A stretch of 64,000 bases of DNA from Oscillospiraceae bacterium CM (GTDB taxonomy: Bacteria > Bacillota > Clostridia > Oscillospirales > Oscillospiraceae), in NCBI GenBank assembly GCA_022870705.1, contig CP072107.1, positions 2,044,501 to 2,108,500 on the forward strand. Reading direction: 5' to 3'. Shown here one piece after another: positions 37,442-45,032 of this stretch. How positions within the stretch are numbered: position 1 is the first letter of the stretch; every line of letters begins with the position of its first letter. The notes beneath the pieces are model-generated. The model was given only the letters and a program-made list of their open reading frames with translations. It ran no database searches and had not been told where the DNA came from. Position numbers and translations under genes: made by a program.

Positions 37442-37522
37442 TAAAAATTCGGCGGCATGCCTCTTGCAAAACACGCTGTTTATCGGACATGTCCCATGGT
37501 GCACAAAGATTCCCACCTGTTC

Positions 37523-38752
37523 TCACGGGCCGTCGGGCGTCTTTTGCCGCCTCTTTCGTATGATGGCACAGCGCGGTGCCACAGCAGGCAGGCGCATGGT
37601 GAAAACCATCATCGGGTGGGGGGCGGCGTCAAGCTCCATGCCATCGGTATCATACAACGCCTCAGCGACAAAGGAAACGGGCGGCACGTCTGGCATCAGT
37701 AGCTCCAGCGTATCGCCTTTAAAAAACCTGTTACGCTGGGTCAAAACAGCATTTTGAGACGCGTCGCACGATTCCACAACAGCGACAACGTCACAGCCGG
37801 AAAAATACATGGCGTTCTCATAATACTGGCCTGGACCGTCCGCTTTGAAGTAAAAGCCCGTCTCGTAAGGCCGATGGCTGACGTTTTGAACCTCGTCAAG
37901 CCAAAGGCGCTCCGGCGCTTCGCCGCGCACAGTGGCGTCAAGCGCATGGCGGTAGGCATTTGTGACGACGGCGGCATAGTACGCCGATTTCATGCGCCCT
38001 TCTATTTTCAGGCTATCAATCCCGGCATCTAAAAGGGCCGGTATATGCTCAATCATACACAGGTCTCGGGAATTTAAAATAAACGTGCCGTTATCCTCGG
38101 TAATTTCAAACAGCTCGCCGGGCCGCTTTTCTTCCACGAGATGATATTTCCAGCGGCACGGCTGCGCGCACGCACCCTGATTGGCGTCGCGCCCCGTCAG
38201 GTAGTTAGATATCAGGCAGCGTCCGGAAAATGATACGCACATACTGCCGTGGACAAAGGCCTCGAGCGCGAGGTCCGGCGGTGTGTTAGCGCGGATGTCG
38301 GCAATCTCGTCAAGCGTCAGCTCCCGAGCGAGGATAACGCGCGTGGCGCCCATGTCATAAAACGCTCTGGCGCACGCGTCGTTGGCGACACCGGCTTGCG
38401 TGCTGACATGGATTTGGAGCCGCGGGGCATGCTTTTTTGCCAAAGCCAACGCACCAAGATCGGCAACAATGACGGCATCCGCGCCGACCTCCTGCAGAAA
38501 TTCAAGAAACGGTGGCAGCGCGCGGACATCCTGTCCATGCAGCACGGCGTTGCACGCGGCATAGAGTTTCACGCCTTTTTCCCGGCACATCGTCGCTGCC
38601 CGCCGCAGCGCCTCTTCTGAGAAGCCTGAAGCGGCGCGCATGCCGAACCGGGTGCCCGACAGGTAGACGGCATCGGCACCGTAGCATAGCGCCATCTCCA
38701 ACCGCTCCATATCACCGGCTGGGCAAAGCAGCTCGGGCGTTTTACCCGCCAT
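37523..38752 (-). CDS. Peptidase U32 family protein (probable tRNA hydroxylation factor TrhP type)
   Basis: Protein of 409 residues in the U32 family, whose bacterial members act mainly in RNA hydroxylation rather than proteolysis. It has ELLCPAGDMERLEMALCYGA, HVSTQAGVANDACA, the signature EAFVHGSMCVSFSGRCLISN and the cysteine set continuing in GACAQPCRWKYHL, likely iron-sulfur ligands. It follows mltG with an 11-bp overlap, as yrrN/yrrO (trhP) genes often do in Firmicutes. Which of the two TrhP subtypes it is cannot be settled here. Confidence 0.85.
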   Translation of the reverse strand: MAGKTPELLCPAGDMERLEMALCYGADAVYLSGTRFGMRAASGFSEEALRRAATMCREKGVKLYAACNAVLHGQDVRALPPFLEFLQEVGADAVIVADLGALALAKKHAPRLQIHVSTQAGVANDACARAFYDMGATRVILARELTLDEIADIRANTPPDLALEAFVHGSMCVSFSGRCLISNYLTGRDANQGACAQPCRWKYHLVEEKRPGELFEITEDNGTFILNSRDLCMIEHIPALLDAGIDSLKIEGRMKSAYYAAVVTNAYRHALDATVRGEAPERLWLDEVQNVSHRPYETGFYFKADGPGQYYENAMYFSGCDVVAVVESCDASQNAVLTQRNRFFKGDTLELLMPDVPPVSFVAEALYDTDGMELDAAPHPMMVFTMRLPAVAPRCAIIRKRRQKTPDGP

Positions 38753-40097
38753 ACTGATCGCTGTTTACAAAGCTGTCAAAGGAGGCCGCATCCTTAAAGA
38801 AGTCGTGCATGCGCGATTTGTTGAGCGCATAGAAGTAATAGCTCGTCTTTTGGGGATTGAGGGCGGCTTTGATGGACGCGATACCGGGGTTTGCAATCGG
38901 CCCTGGCGGCAAACCTTTGTTTGTATAGGTGTTATATGGCGTGTTGGCGGTAGTTGAGAACTTCTCACCCGTTTCGTCAATGCCATAAATAATTGTTGCG
39001 TCGATCTGGAGATATGGGAAGGCCGAGCTGTTCAGGCGGTTATAGATGACGGAGGCAATCGTTGCCCGTTCGCTGTCGCCGCCCGCCTCCTTTTCAATCA
39101 TAGAAGCGATCGTAACGATCTGTTGAACCGTATAACCCATGTCCTTCGCCTTCTTGATGTAGTCCGCGCCGAACTTTTCTTCAAAATTATCAAGCATTTT
39201 TGACATGACACGCGTTGCCGAATCGCCGACGTAGAAGGTATACGTATCCGGGAACAGGAAGCCCTCCAGCCTGTGCTTGTCACCAAGGGTACTGTTGTCG
39301 AGAAAGTCGTATTCGAACGCCTCATTCGTCGCTGTGTTCCAAAGCTCGTCCTCCGTACAGACATTGTTGGTAGCAAGAAGCTGAAATATCTGTTTCTCCG
39401 TAAACCCTTCGGGAATTGTCAAGGTGACCTCGGCGCGTTTTCCGCCATGGGTGGACATGCCGCTGACGAGGGCGCGGTAATCATAGTTTTTATTCAGCTC
39501 ATATGTCCCGGGGTCAATTTTCTTAACGGCATGTGAAAATCCGGCATAGGCTTCAAATAAAAGCTTATACTTGATCAAACCGCTGCGGTATAAAACGTCG
39601 GCGACAGTGCCAATAGTGAAGTCCTCCGGGATCGTCACCTGAACCAGCTTGTCCTCATTGGCAAGGCCAAGCACATCCGTCGCGGCAAGCCAGCCGAGCG
39701 ACGCGAATAGTAAACTGACGCAGAGAACAAACGCCACATAGGTGACGCCGCTGAGGCAGCCGGATTTTTTCTCGCGGCGCGGCCGTATCGGCCGTTTATC
39801 CGGTATATCTCTGTACTCACCGTCGAAATCAAAATTCACACTGAATTCCTCATTTTCATTCGGCTTACCGGAACTTGCAGCCGGGCTTGCCGGTGCCTGT
39901 TTTCGCGCTGCCGTTTTTTTGTCTTGCTGCGCGTTATAGCTGTAAAAGCGGTCGCCGTCGTCCGGCTCGTCCGCCGCTGGCTGCTTTGCCTTTATCGCGT
40001 CAGCCTGTTTTCCCTGTTCGGACGGCTGCAGGACATTCATGAGGTCATCACTGTAATCGTCTCCCAAAAGATTTTTCCAGTATTCAGGGTTTCCCAT
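38742..40097 (-). CDS. mltG: Endolytic murein transglycosylase MltG
   Basis: Membrane protein of 451 residues that cleaves nascent glycan strands and releases them from synthases. A long charged cytoplasmic N-terminus (about 1-112) precedes one membrane helix (about 115-138), a LysM-like domain and the YceG catalytic domain. The catalytic Glu lies in RLEGFLFPDTYTF, and the C-terminal block NTYTNKGLPPGPIANPG is diagnostic. Start at ATG 40097 with AAGGAGTG upstream; an in-frame ATG further upstream has poorer support. Confidence 0.93.
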   Translation of the reverse strand: MGNPEYWKNLLGDDYSDDLMNVLQPSEQGKQADAIKAKQPAADEPDDGDRFYSYNAQQDKKTAARKQAPASPAASSGKPNENEEFSVNFDFDGEYRDIPDKRPIRPRREKKSGCLSGVTYVAFVLCVSLLFASLGWLAATDVLGLANEDKLVQVTIPEDFTIGTVADVLYRSGLIKYKLLFEAYAGFSHAVKKIDPGTYELNKNYDYRALVSGMSTHGGKRAEVTLTIPEGFTEKQIFQLLATNNVCTEDELWNTATNEAFEYDFLDNSTLGDKHRLEGFLFPDTYTFYVGDSATRVMSKMLDNFEEKFGADYIKKAKDMGYTVQQIVTIASMIEKEAGGDSERATIASVIYNRLNSSAFPYLQIDATIIYGIDETGEKFSTTANTPYNTYTNKGLPPGPIANPGIASIKAALNPQKTSYYFYALNKSRMHDFFKDAASFDSFVNSDQYGG

Positions 40098-40328
40098 AAG
40101 AACGATCACTCCTTGTTCGGTCTTCAGATCGAAAAATATAATGCAAATCCGCTGTTTACCCACTGGAACCCCTTTTCACAGGGTCGCATAGAATAACGCA
40201 GACGGTGGAGCTAAAGAAAATGTACCGTCTTCAAAAGACGATGAGCCCTTATCATTTTTCTGCGCGTGATAAGTGAGGATTGAAAATTATAATATGCCGG
40301 CGCGCAGCGGCAGAATGGAGTTCATAAT

Positions 40329-40433
40329 ATGTTTAATTTTGGAAATAATTCCTGCTGCTGGATCATAATTATCCTGATTATCCTTTGTTGCTGCTGTGGC
40401 GGCTTCGGCGACAACTGCGGCTGCAACCGCTGA
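40329..40433 (+). CDS. Tiny cysteine-rich hydrophobic protein (34 residues)
   Basis: Short gene with GGAG eight bases before the ATG and a strong terminator 66 bp after the stop. The product has a hydrophobic core (CCWIIIILIILCCCC) and ends GGFGDNCGCNR, with eight cysteines in 34 residues. It resembles small high-cysteine proteins commonly seen in clostridial genomes, some annotated as HCB-type or chorion-like, for which no function is established. A spore-coat or membrane role is a guess. A TATAAT lies at 40287-40292. Confidence 0.7.
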   Translation: MFNFGNNSCCWIIIILIILCCCCGGFGDNCGCNR

Positions 40434-40498
40434 CACCTACATACAACAGCGTCGGGATCCCATCAGGCAAAATGGCGTCCCCCTGATCCGGACTTTGT

Positions 40499-40530
40499 GC
40501 GAGGCTCCTCTTACGGAGTCTCGCTTTTTT
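40499..40530 (+). terminator. Terminator after the cysteine-rich small gene
   Basis: GCGAG(G)CTCC and GGAG(T)CTCGC pair around TCTTAC, followed by TTTTTTCC. It overlaps the end of the convergent formyl-THF ligase gene. Confidence 0.8.
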
Positions 40531-41068
40531 CCGTCACGACACGTCGGACGGGGATATCGTGCGCCTCATGCGGCAGAACGTCCGACAAGAGGCTCTCTCG
40601 CGCAATACCAGCCGTAAAGCCGGTTGTTTTCACAAGAAAACGGTCATAATACCCGCCGCCCCAGCCGAGCCGGAAGCCGTAGCGGTCAAACGACAGCGCC
40701 GGGACAATGATAAAGTCCAGCGCCTCCGGTGGAATGATCTGTGTTGAGGATAGCGGCTCCATGAGCTTATAACGGGATAGCGTCAGTTCATCAATGCTTT
40801 TAATGGCACGTGCTTCCATGATCCCGCCCGGAAAGCAGACCGGCAGCGCGACCGTTTTTCCTTGTGCCAGCGCGTGTTCGATAATTTGATGTGTACCGAC
40901 CTCACGCCCAAGGCTATAATATACAAAAATGGTTTGCGCCGTTTTATATTCGGCCATCGCGATGATATTCTGAAATACGCCCGTATCGCTTTGGGCAATA
41001 TAATCGTCCGTCAATGCGCCGATTTTCTCGGCGATTTCCTTGCGCCAGGCTGCTTTTTCATTTATCAT
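40511..41068 (-). CDS. 5-formyltetrahydrofolate cyclo-ligase family protein
   Basis: Enzyme of 185 residues that recycles 5-formyl-THF to methenyl-THF with ATP. N-terminal KAAWRKEIAEKI, central IFVYYSLGREVGTHQII and the ATP-binding FDRYGFRLGWGGGYYDRFL are as in the family. ATG at 41068 follows GAGGTG and overlaps the tmk stop by 11 bases. Last gene of the tagA-tmk transcript. Confidence 0.92.
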   Translation of the reverse strand: MINEKAAWRKEIAEKIGALTDDYIAQSDTGVFQNIIAMAEYKTAQTIFVYYSLGREVGTHQIIEHALAQGKTVALPVCFPGGIMEARAIKSIDELTLSRYKLMEPLSSTQIIPPEALDFIIVPALSFDRYGFRLGWGGGYYDRFLVKTTGFTAGIARESLLSDVLPHEAHDIPVRRVVTEKSETP

Positions 41069-41732
41069 ACGGCACCTCACTGATTAGAAGCTCATAAATC
41101 TCTGCGTGAACATCCTGCGCTGCCCGCTCTTTGCCATCCCGGATGCAAGCAATTTTTTTCCAGCCGTAGTAATCTGCCGCTTGCAGGCCGCTCGATGCAC
41201 AGCATTTCAGGTATTCGATATCGCGCTCGTGGATGTCGCTATCGGTGCCTGTTCTGGCTTGGCGATTTTGAATACGCGCGGCCGCCGTTTCAACAGATAT
41301 ATCGAGATACAAGACGGTATCTGGTTTGGGCATCCCCATCTTATTAAATTCAAAATCATACAGCCATTTAAAAAACGCCGGTCGCTTTCTTTCCGGGAGC
41401 TTGGAGCCCTGATGCAGCGCGTTGCTCGTTGTATAGCGGTCGGTTAAAATAAGCCCGCCGCCGCTGTAATAGCCGCCCCAGTCCTTCACAAAGGAGGCAT
41501 ACCGGTCAACGGCAAAAAAAGATGACGCGGCATACGGGTTAACGTCCGCCGGGTCGGCACCAAATTCCCCCGCCAGATACATTTTTATAAGGGCGGAGGA
41601 CATTTCCTGATACTGTGGAAACGCCAGACGGCGGAAGGAAACCCCCGCCGCTTCAAAGCGATCGCAGATTCGCTTGAACTGTGTTGATTTCCCACTGCCG
41701 TCGATACCTTCAAATACGATTAACTTACCCAT
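41058..41732 (-). CDS. tmk: Thymidylate kinase family protein
   Basis: Nucleotide kinase of 224 residues converting dTMP to dTDP. Walker A is FEGIDGSGKSTQ, the substrate Arg loop is ILTDRYTTSNALHQG, and LDISVETAAARIQNR begins the lid. The ATG at 41732 has GAGGG at proper spacing. It follows tagA by two bases. The C-terminal part (DIHERDIEYLKCC) matches the clostridial branch of COG0125. Confidence 0.9.
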   Translation of the reverse strand: MGKLIVFEGIDGSGKSTQFKRICDRFEAAGVSFRRLAFPQYQEMSSALIKMYLAGEFGADPADVNPYAASSFFAVDRYASFVKDWGGYYSGGGLILTDRYTTSNALHQGSKLPERKRPAFFKWLYDFEFNKMGMPKPDTVLYLDISVETAAARIQNRQARTGTDSDIHERDIEYLKCCASSGLQAADYYGWKKIACIRDGKERAAQDVHAEIYELLISEVPYDK

Positions 41733-41734
41733 CG

Positions 41735-42457
41735 TCATTTCCCTCTGAGCCTCCAGCCGATTACTGCCAGCACAAACAGCGGCAGCTTTGTCATCCGCCG
41801 CCAGCGCCACGGTTCCTTTTTTAGCCGGTACAGCCATTCCAGATGGAGCTTGATCCAAACGTCCGGTGCGCGCGCCACAACGCCGGCATAAACATCCAGC
41901 GAGCCGCCAAGCCCGGCCATAACGCGGACGTTGAGGCGCCTCAAGTTGCGTGCCATCCAGCGCTCCTGCTTCGGCGCGCCAAGACAGACGAGCAAAAGGT
42001 CCGGCTTTGCGTTGTTAATCTTTTCAACGACAGGGCCGTCTTCCTGAAAATATCCGTCGGCCGTCCCGGCAACAGCCAAGCCGGGATATTTATTGGCAAG
42101 GTTTTCGGCGGCCTTTTCGGCAATGCCGGGTTTGGCACCGAGCAAGAAAATGCTTTTATTGGTGCGTGCCATGCTTTCCATTAATTTTTCGGCAAATTCA
42201 ATCCCGGCCAGTTTGCCCTTGAGCGGGCGGCCAAGAATTTTTGCTCCATAAACTACGCCGATGCCATCCGGCAGGACAAGCGCGGCGCCGGATATGATCT
42301 CTTTTAATTCCGGATCCGACCGGCAGAGCCAGACGATTTCAGGGTTCGGCGTCACTACATAAGAGGTGTTCTGCGCTTCCAAAAGCGCTTCCGCCCGCCC
42401 AACGGCCTCTTCCATCGTCAGATTGTCAAAGCCGACGCCGTATACATCCGTTCTCAT
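41735..42457 (-). CDS. tagA: WecG/TagA/CpsF family glycosyltransferase
   Basis: GT26 enzyme of about 240 residues, typically N-acetylmannosaminyltransferase adding ManNAc to undecaprenyl-PP-GlcNAc for teichoic acid or related polymer linkage units. It has the family blocks YVVTPNPEIVWLCRSD, VLPDGIGVVYGAKILG, FLLGAKPGIAEKAAENLA and LVCLGAPKQERWM. Either ATG 42457 or ATG 42484 could start it; neither has a strong ribosome binding site, and I prefer the shorter on family length. Confidence 0.9.
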   Translation of the reverse strand: MRTDVYGVGFDNLTMEEAVGRAEALLEAQNTSYVVTPNPEIVWLCRSDPELKEIISGAALVLPDGIGVVYGAKILGRPLKGKLAGIEFAEKLMESMARTNKSIFLLGAKPGIAEKAAENLANKYPGLAVAGTADGYFQEDGPVVEKINNAKPDLLLVCLGAPKQERWMARNLRRLNVRVMAGLGGSLDVYAGVVARAPDVWIKLHLEWLYRLKKEPWRWRRMTKLPLFVLAVIGWRLRGK

Positions 42458-42493
42458 GTTCTCATCTGTCCGTTCACAAGCCATAATATGACA

Positions 42494-42507
42494 GCTGCTA
42501 TAGCAGC
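42494..42507 (-). promoter_or_regulatory. 14-bp perfect palindrome at the tagA transcription start
   Basis: GCTGCTATAGCAGC lies 11 to 24 bases downstream of the -10 box of the tagA promoter. It may be an operator or a small 5 prime hairpin in the mRNA. Confidence 0.4.
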
Positions 42508-42517
42508 AAGTCAGATT

Positions 42518-42546
42518 ATTTTATCATATCGAAAAACGCTTGTCCA
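42518..42546 (-). promoter_or_regulatory. Sigma-A promoter of tagA-tmk-cyclo-ligase
   Basis: On the minus strand TGGACA, a 17-base spacer and TAAAAT, each five of six to consensus. Confidence 0.72.
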
Positions 42547-42620
42547 GTCCGGTCGGCCGCCGAATGCCCCCTCTCGCTCCTCTCTTGACACGCTTTTATC
42601 TCTATGGCATTCTGTTGACA

Positions 42621-42628
42621 TACCGGTA
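42621..42628 (+). promoter_or_regulatory. TACCGGTA palindrome upstream of the HTH-cupin-ligase gene
   Basis: An 8-bp palindrome just after TTGACA (42615-42620), within GACATACCGGTACAGTGTC, a partial inverted repeat. Because the gene 45 bp downstream carries its own HTH domain, autoregulation at this site is possible; that is inference. Confidence 0.3.
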
Positions 42629-42672
42629 CAGTGTCCCTGACCAAAATACCGCCGGAGAAAAGGACGGTTATC

Positions 42673-44946
42673 ATGACTGCAAACGATCAGATCTCCTCGA
42701 GACTGCTTGACATGGCAGTGCGCATTAAAGAACTGCGTGAAATTATCGGTTTAAGTCAGGATGAGATGGCCCAGAAAACAGACCTCAGCGCCGAAACGTA
42801 TCGGACATATGAATCCGGTATTGTCGATTTGCCTTTTTCCTTTATTCACAAGTGCGCGTTTATCTTTGGCGTGGACATGACGGAGCTTTTGGAGGGCAGC
42901 GGCGCACATCTGTCTTCCTATACGATCACACGCAAAGGCAAAGGGAAAATGACGGCGCACGAGCCGGGTATTGACATTAAGGATTTAGCTCCGCTTTTCC
43001 GCCATAAGCTCGTCGAGCCGTTTTGGGTCACATACGCCTATTCAGAAGCGCTGCAAGACAAGCCAATTGCCCAGTCAACGCACGCCGGTCAGGAATTTGA
43101 TATCATTATCAGCGGCAAGCTGAAAATTCAAATCGGCGAGCACACGGAAATACTCACCGAGGGCGACAGCATTTATTATGACAGCTCAACGCCACACGGC
43201 ATGCTCGCCGTCGACGGGAAAGACTGCGTTTTCTGCGCCGTCGTTGTCCCCGGTGCAAAAACGCAAGCGCCGGTACTGCCCGGCAAAACGCCCGAGCCTG
43301 CCGCTGCGACTGCCACCCGTATTTATGAGGACTTTATCACAACGGTTGAAGACGCGCACGGCGCTTTGCAGGCCATCTCCTTTAAAAATAGGGAGACGTT
43401 CAACTTCGCCTTTGACGTGGTAGATGTGCTGGGCGTGAAAAAGCCGGAGAAGCTCGCAATGCTGCACATTGACCGCAACAAGGTCGAGCGCCGCTTTACA
43501 TTCGGCGATATCAGCCGCATGTCGGCACGCGCGGCCAACTACTTCCGCTCGCTCGGCATCAAAAAAGGTGACCGCGTCATGCTTGTTTTAAAGCGCAACT
43601 ATCAGTTCTGGCTCGCCATTATCGCCCTGCACAAGCTTGGGGCGGTCGTGATCCCGGCAACTGACCAGCTGCTTGAGAAGGATTTTGTTTATCGTTTCAA
43701 CGCCGCCGGCGTCAGCGCGCTTGTCTGCACGGCCGAGTCGGGCGCCGCACAGGAGGCCGAGAAGGCGATGGCGCAATGTCCGCAGGTCGCCGTCCAAATT
43801 ATCGCCTCCGGCACGCGCGAAGGCTGGCATCATTTTGACAGCGAATATGAAATGTTCAGGAGCACTTTCCCGCGGACGGACGATACGGCGTGCGGCTTTG
43901 AACCGATGCTCATGTACTTCACCTCGGGTACGACAGGGTATCCCAAAATCGCGGCTCACAACTTTACATACCCGCTCGGCCACTTCATCACTGCTAAATA
44001 CTGGCATTGTGTCGACCCAGAAGGCATTCATTTCACGATCTCCGATACCGGCTGGGGCAAGGCCATGTGGGGTAAGCTTTACGGCCAGTGGCTCTGCGAA
44101 GCGGCCGTCTTTACGTATGATTTTGACCGCTTTGACGCCAATGATATTTTGCCGATGTTCCGGCAATACGGCATCACCACTTTCTGCGCGCCACCAACGA
44201 TGTACCGCTTTATGATCAAGGAGGATCTGTCAAAATTTGATCTGACCGCCATCAAGTATGCCACCACTGCCGGGGAGGCGCTCAACCCTGAGGTCTTCAA
44301 TCAGTTTAAAAAGGCAACCGGCCTATCCGTTATGGAGGGCTTCGGCCAGACGGAGACGACGCTGGCGCTCGGCAGCCTCGTCGGCATGGTGCCGAAGGTC
44401 GGCGCGATGGGTAAGCCGACGCCCTTGTACGATATTGACCTTGTTGACAGCGACGGCAATCCTGTCGGCGTCGGAGAAACGGGCGAAATTGTCATTCGCA
44501 CTGACAAGGAGATTCCATGCGGTCTCTTCATGGGCTATTATCTCGACGAGGCGAAAACGAGCGCCGCCTGGCATGACGGCCTTTATCACACGGGCGATAC
44601 AGCCTGGCGTGACGAAGAAGGCTACTACTGGTTTGTCGGCCGTATGGACGATGTCATCAAATCCTCCGGCTACCGCATTGGGCCATTTGAGATCGAAAGC
44701 GTCATCATGGAGCTGCCTTATGTTTTGGAATGCGCCGTCTCACCCGCACCGGACGAAATCCGCGGCCAGGTTGTCAAGGCCAGCATTGTGCTGACGAAGG
44801 GCACCGAACCGAGCGACGCGCTGGCCAAGGAAATTCAGGAATACGTCAAAACACATACGGCGCCGTATAAATACCCGCGCATTGTCGTCTTCCGGGAATC
44901 GCTGCCGAAGACAATTAGCGGTAAGATTCAGAGAAATAAGCTCTAA
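42673..44946 (+). CDS. Fusion of XRE-type HTH, cupin and acyl-CoA synthetase domains
   Basis: Single protein of 757 residues. An XRE helix-turn-helix occupies about 13-75 (VRIKELREIIGLSQDEMAQK, TYRTYESG). A cupin follows at about 115-195 (GQEFDIIISGKLKIQIGE, YYDSSTPHGM). A full ANL-family adenylating enzyme fills 215-757: MYFTSGTTGYPKI P-loop, EGFGQTETT, YHTGDTAWRDEEGYYWFVG, and the catalytic Lys in SGKIQRNKL. The adenylation half resembles medium-chain acyl-CoA or acetyl-CoA-like synthetases. HTH plus cupin is the layout of small-molecule-sensing repressors, so the protein may join enzyme and regulator. ATG at 42673 with AAAGGACGG upstream. Confidence 0.9.
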   Translation: MTANDQISSRLLDMAVRIKELREIIGLSQDEMAQKTDLSAETYRTYESGIVDLPFSFIHKCAFIFGVDMTELLEGSGAHLSSYTITRKGKGKMTAHEPGIDIKDLAPLFRHKLVEPFWVTYAYSEALQDKPIAQSTHAGQEFDIIISGKLKIQIGEHTEILTEGDSIYYDSSTPHGMLAVDGKDCVFCAVVVPGAKTQAPVLPGKTPEPAAATATRIYEDFITTVEDAHGALQAISFKNRETFNFAFDVVDVLGVKKPEKLAMLHIDRNKVERRFTFGDISRMSARAANYFRSLGIKKGDRVMLVLKRNYQFWLAIIALHKLGAVVIPATDQLLEKDFVYRFNAAGVSALVCTAESGAAQEAEKAMAQCPQVAVQIIASGTREGWHHFDSEYEMFRSTFPRTDDTACGFEPMLMYFTSGTTGYPKIAAHNFTYPLGHFITAKYWHCVDPEGIHFTISDTGWGKAMWGKLYGQWLCEAAVFTYDFDRFDANDILPMFRQYGITTFCAPPTMYRFMIKEDLSKFDLTAIKYATTAGEALNPEVFNQFKKATGLSVMEGFGQTETTLALGSLVGMVPKVGAMGKPTPLYDIDLVDSDGNPVGVGETGEIVIRTDKEIPCGLFMGYYLDEAKTSAAWHDGLYHTGDTAWRDEEGYYWFVGRMDDVIKSSGYRIGPFEIESVIMELPYVLECAVSPAPDEIRGQVVKASIVLTKGTEPSDALAKEIQEYVKTHTAPYKYPRIVVFRESLPKTISGKIQRNKL

Positions 44947-44966
44947 CGGTAACTAGATAAAATCAA

Positions 44967-44998
44967 AACAGGAGCCCGAGGGCTCCTGTTTAGTTTTG
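44967..44998. terminator. Bidirectional terminator between the fusion gene and the MFS gene
   Basis: AAACAGGAGCC and GGCTCCTGTTT pair perfectly around CGAG. T-rich sequence follows on the plus strand (AGTTTT) and on the minus strand (TGATTTTAT). Confidence 0.82.
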
Positions 44999-45032
44999 CA
45001 GCCAGCGTTTTGTTCATTGGCCAAAAGCGCTA

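Noticed and set aside
37241-37522. Possible replication origin upstream of rpmH
   Set aside because: No DnaA boxes, no dnaA or dnaN, and a normal promoter fills the gap.
40248-40272. CTTATCA and TGATAAG inverted repeat before the cysteine-rich small gene
   Set aside because: Arms of seven bases around an 11-base gap with no T-run; could be an operator but is too weak to call.
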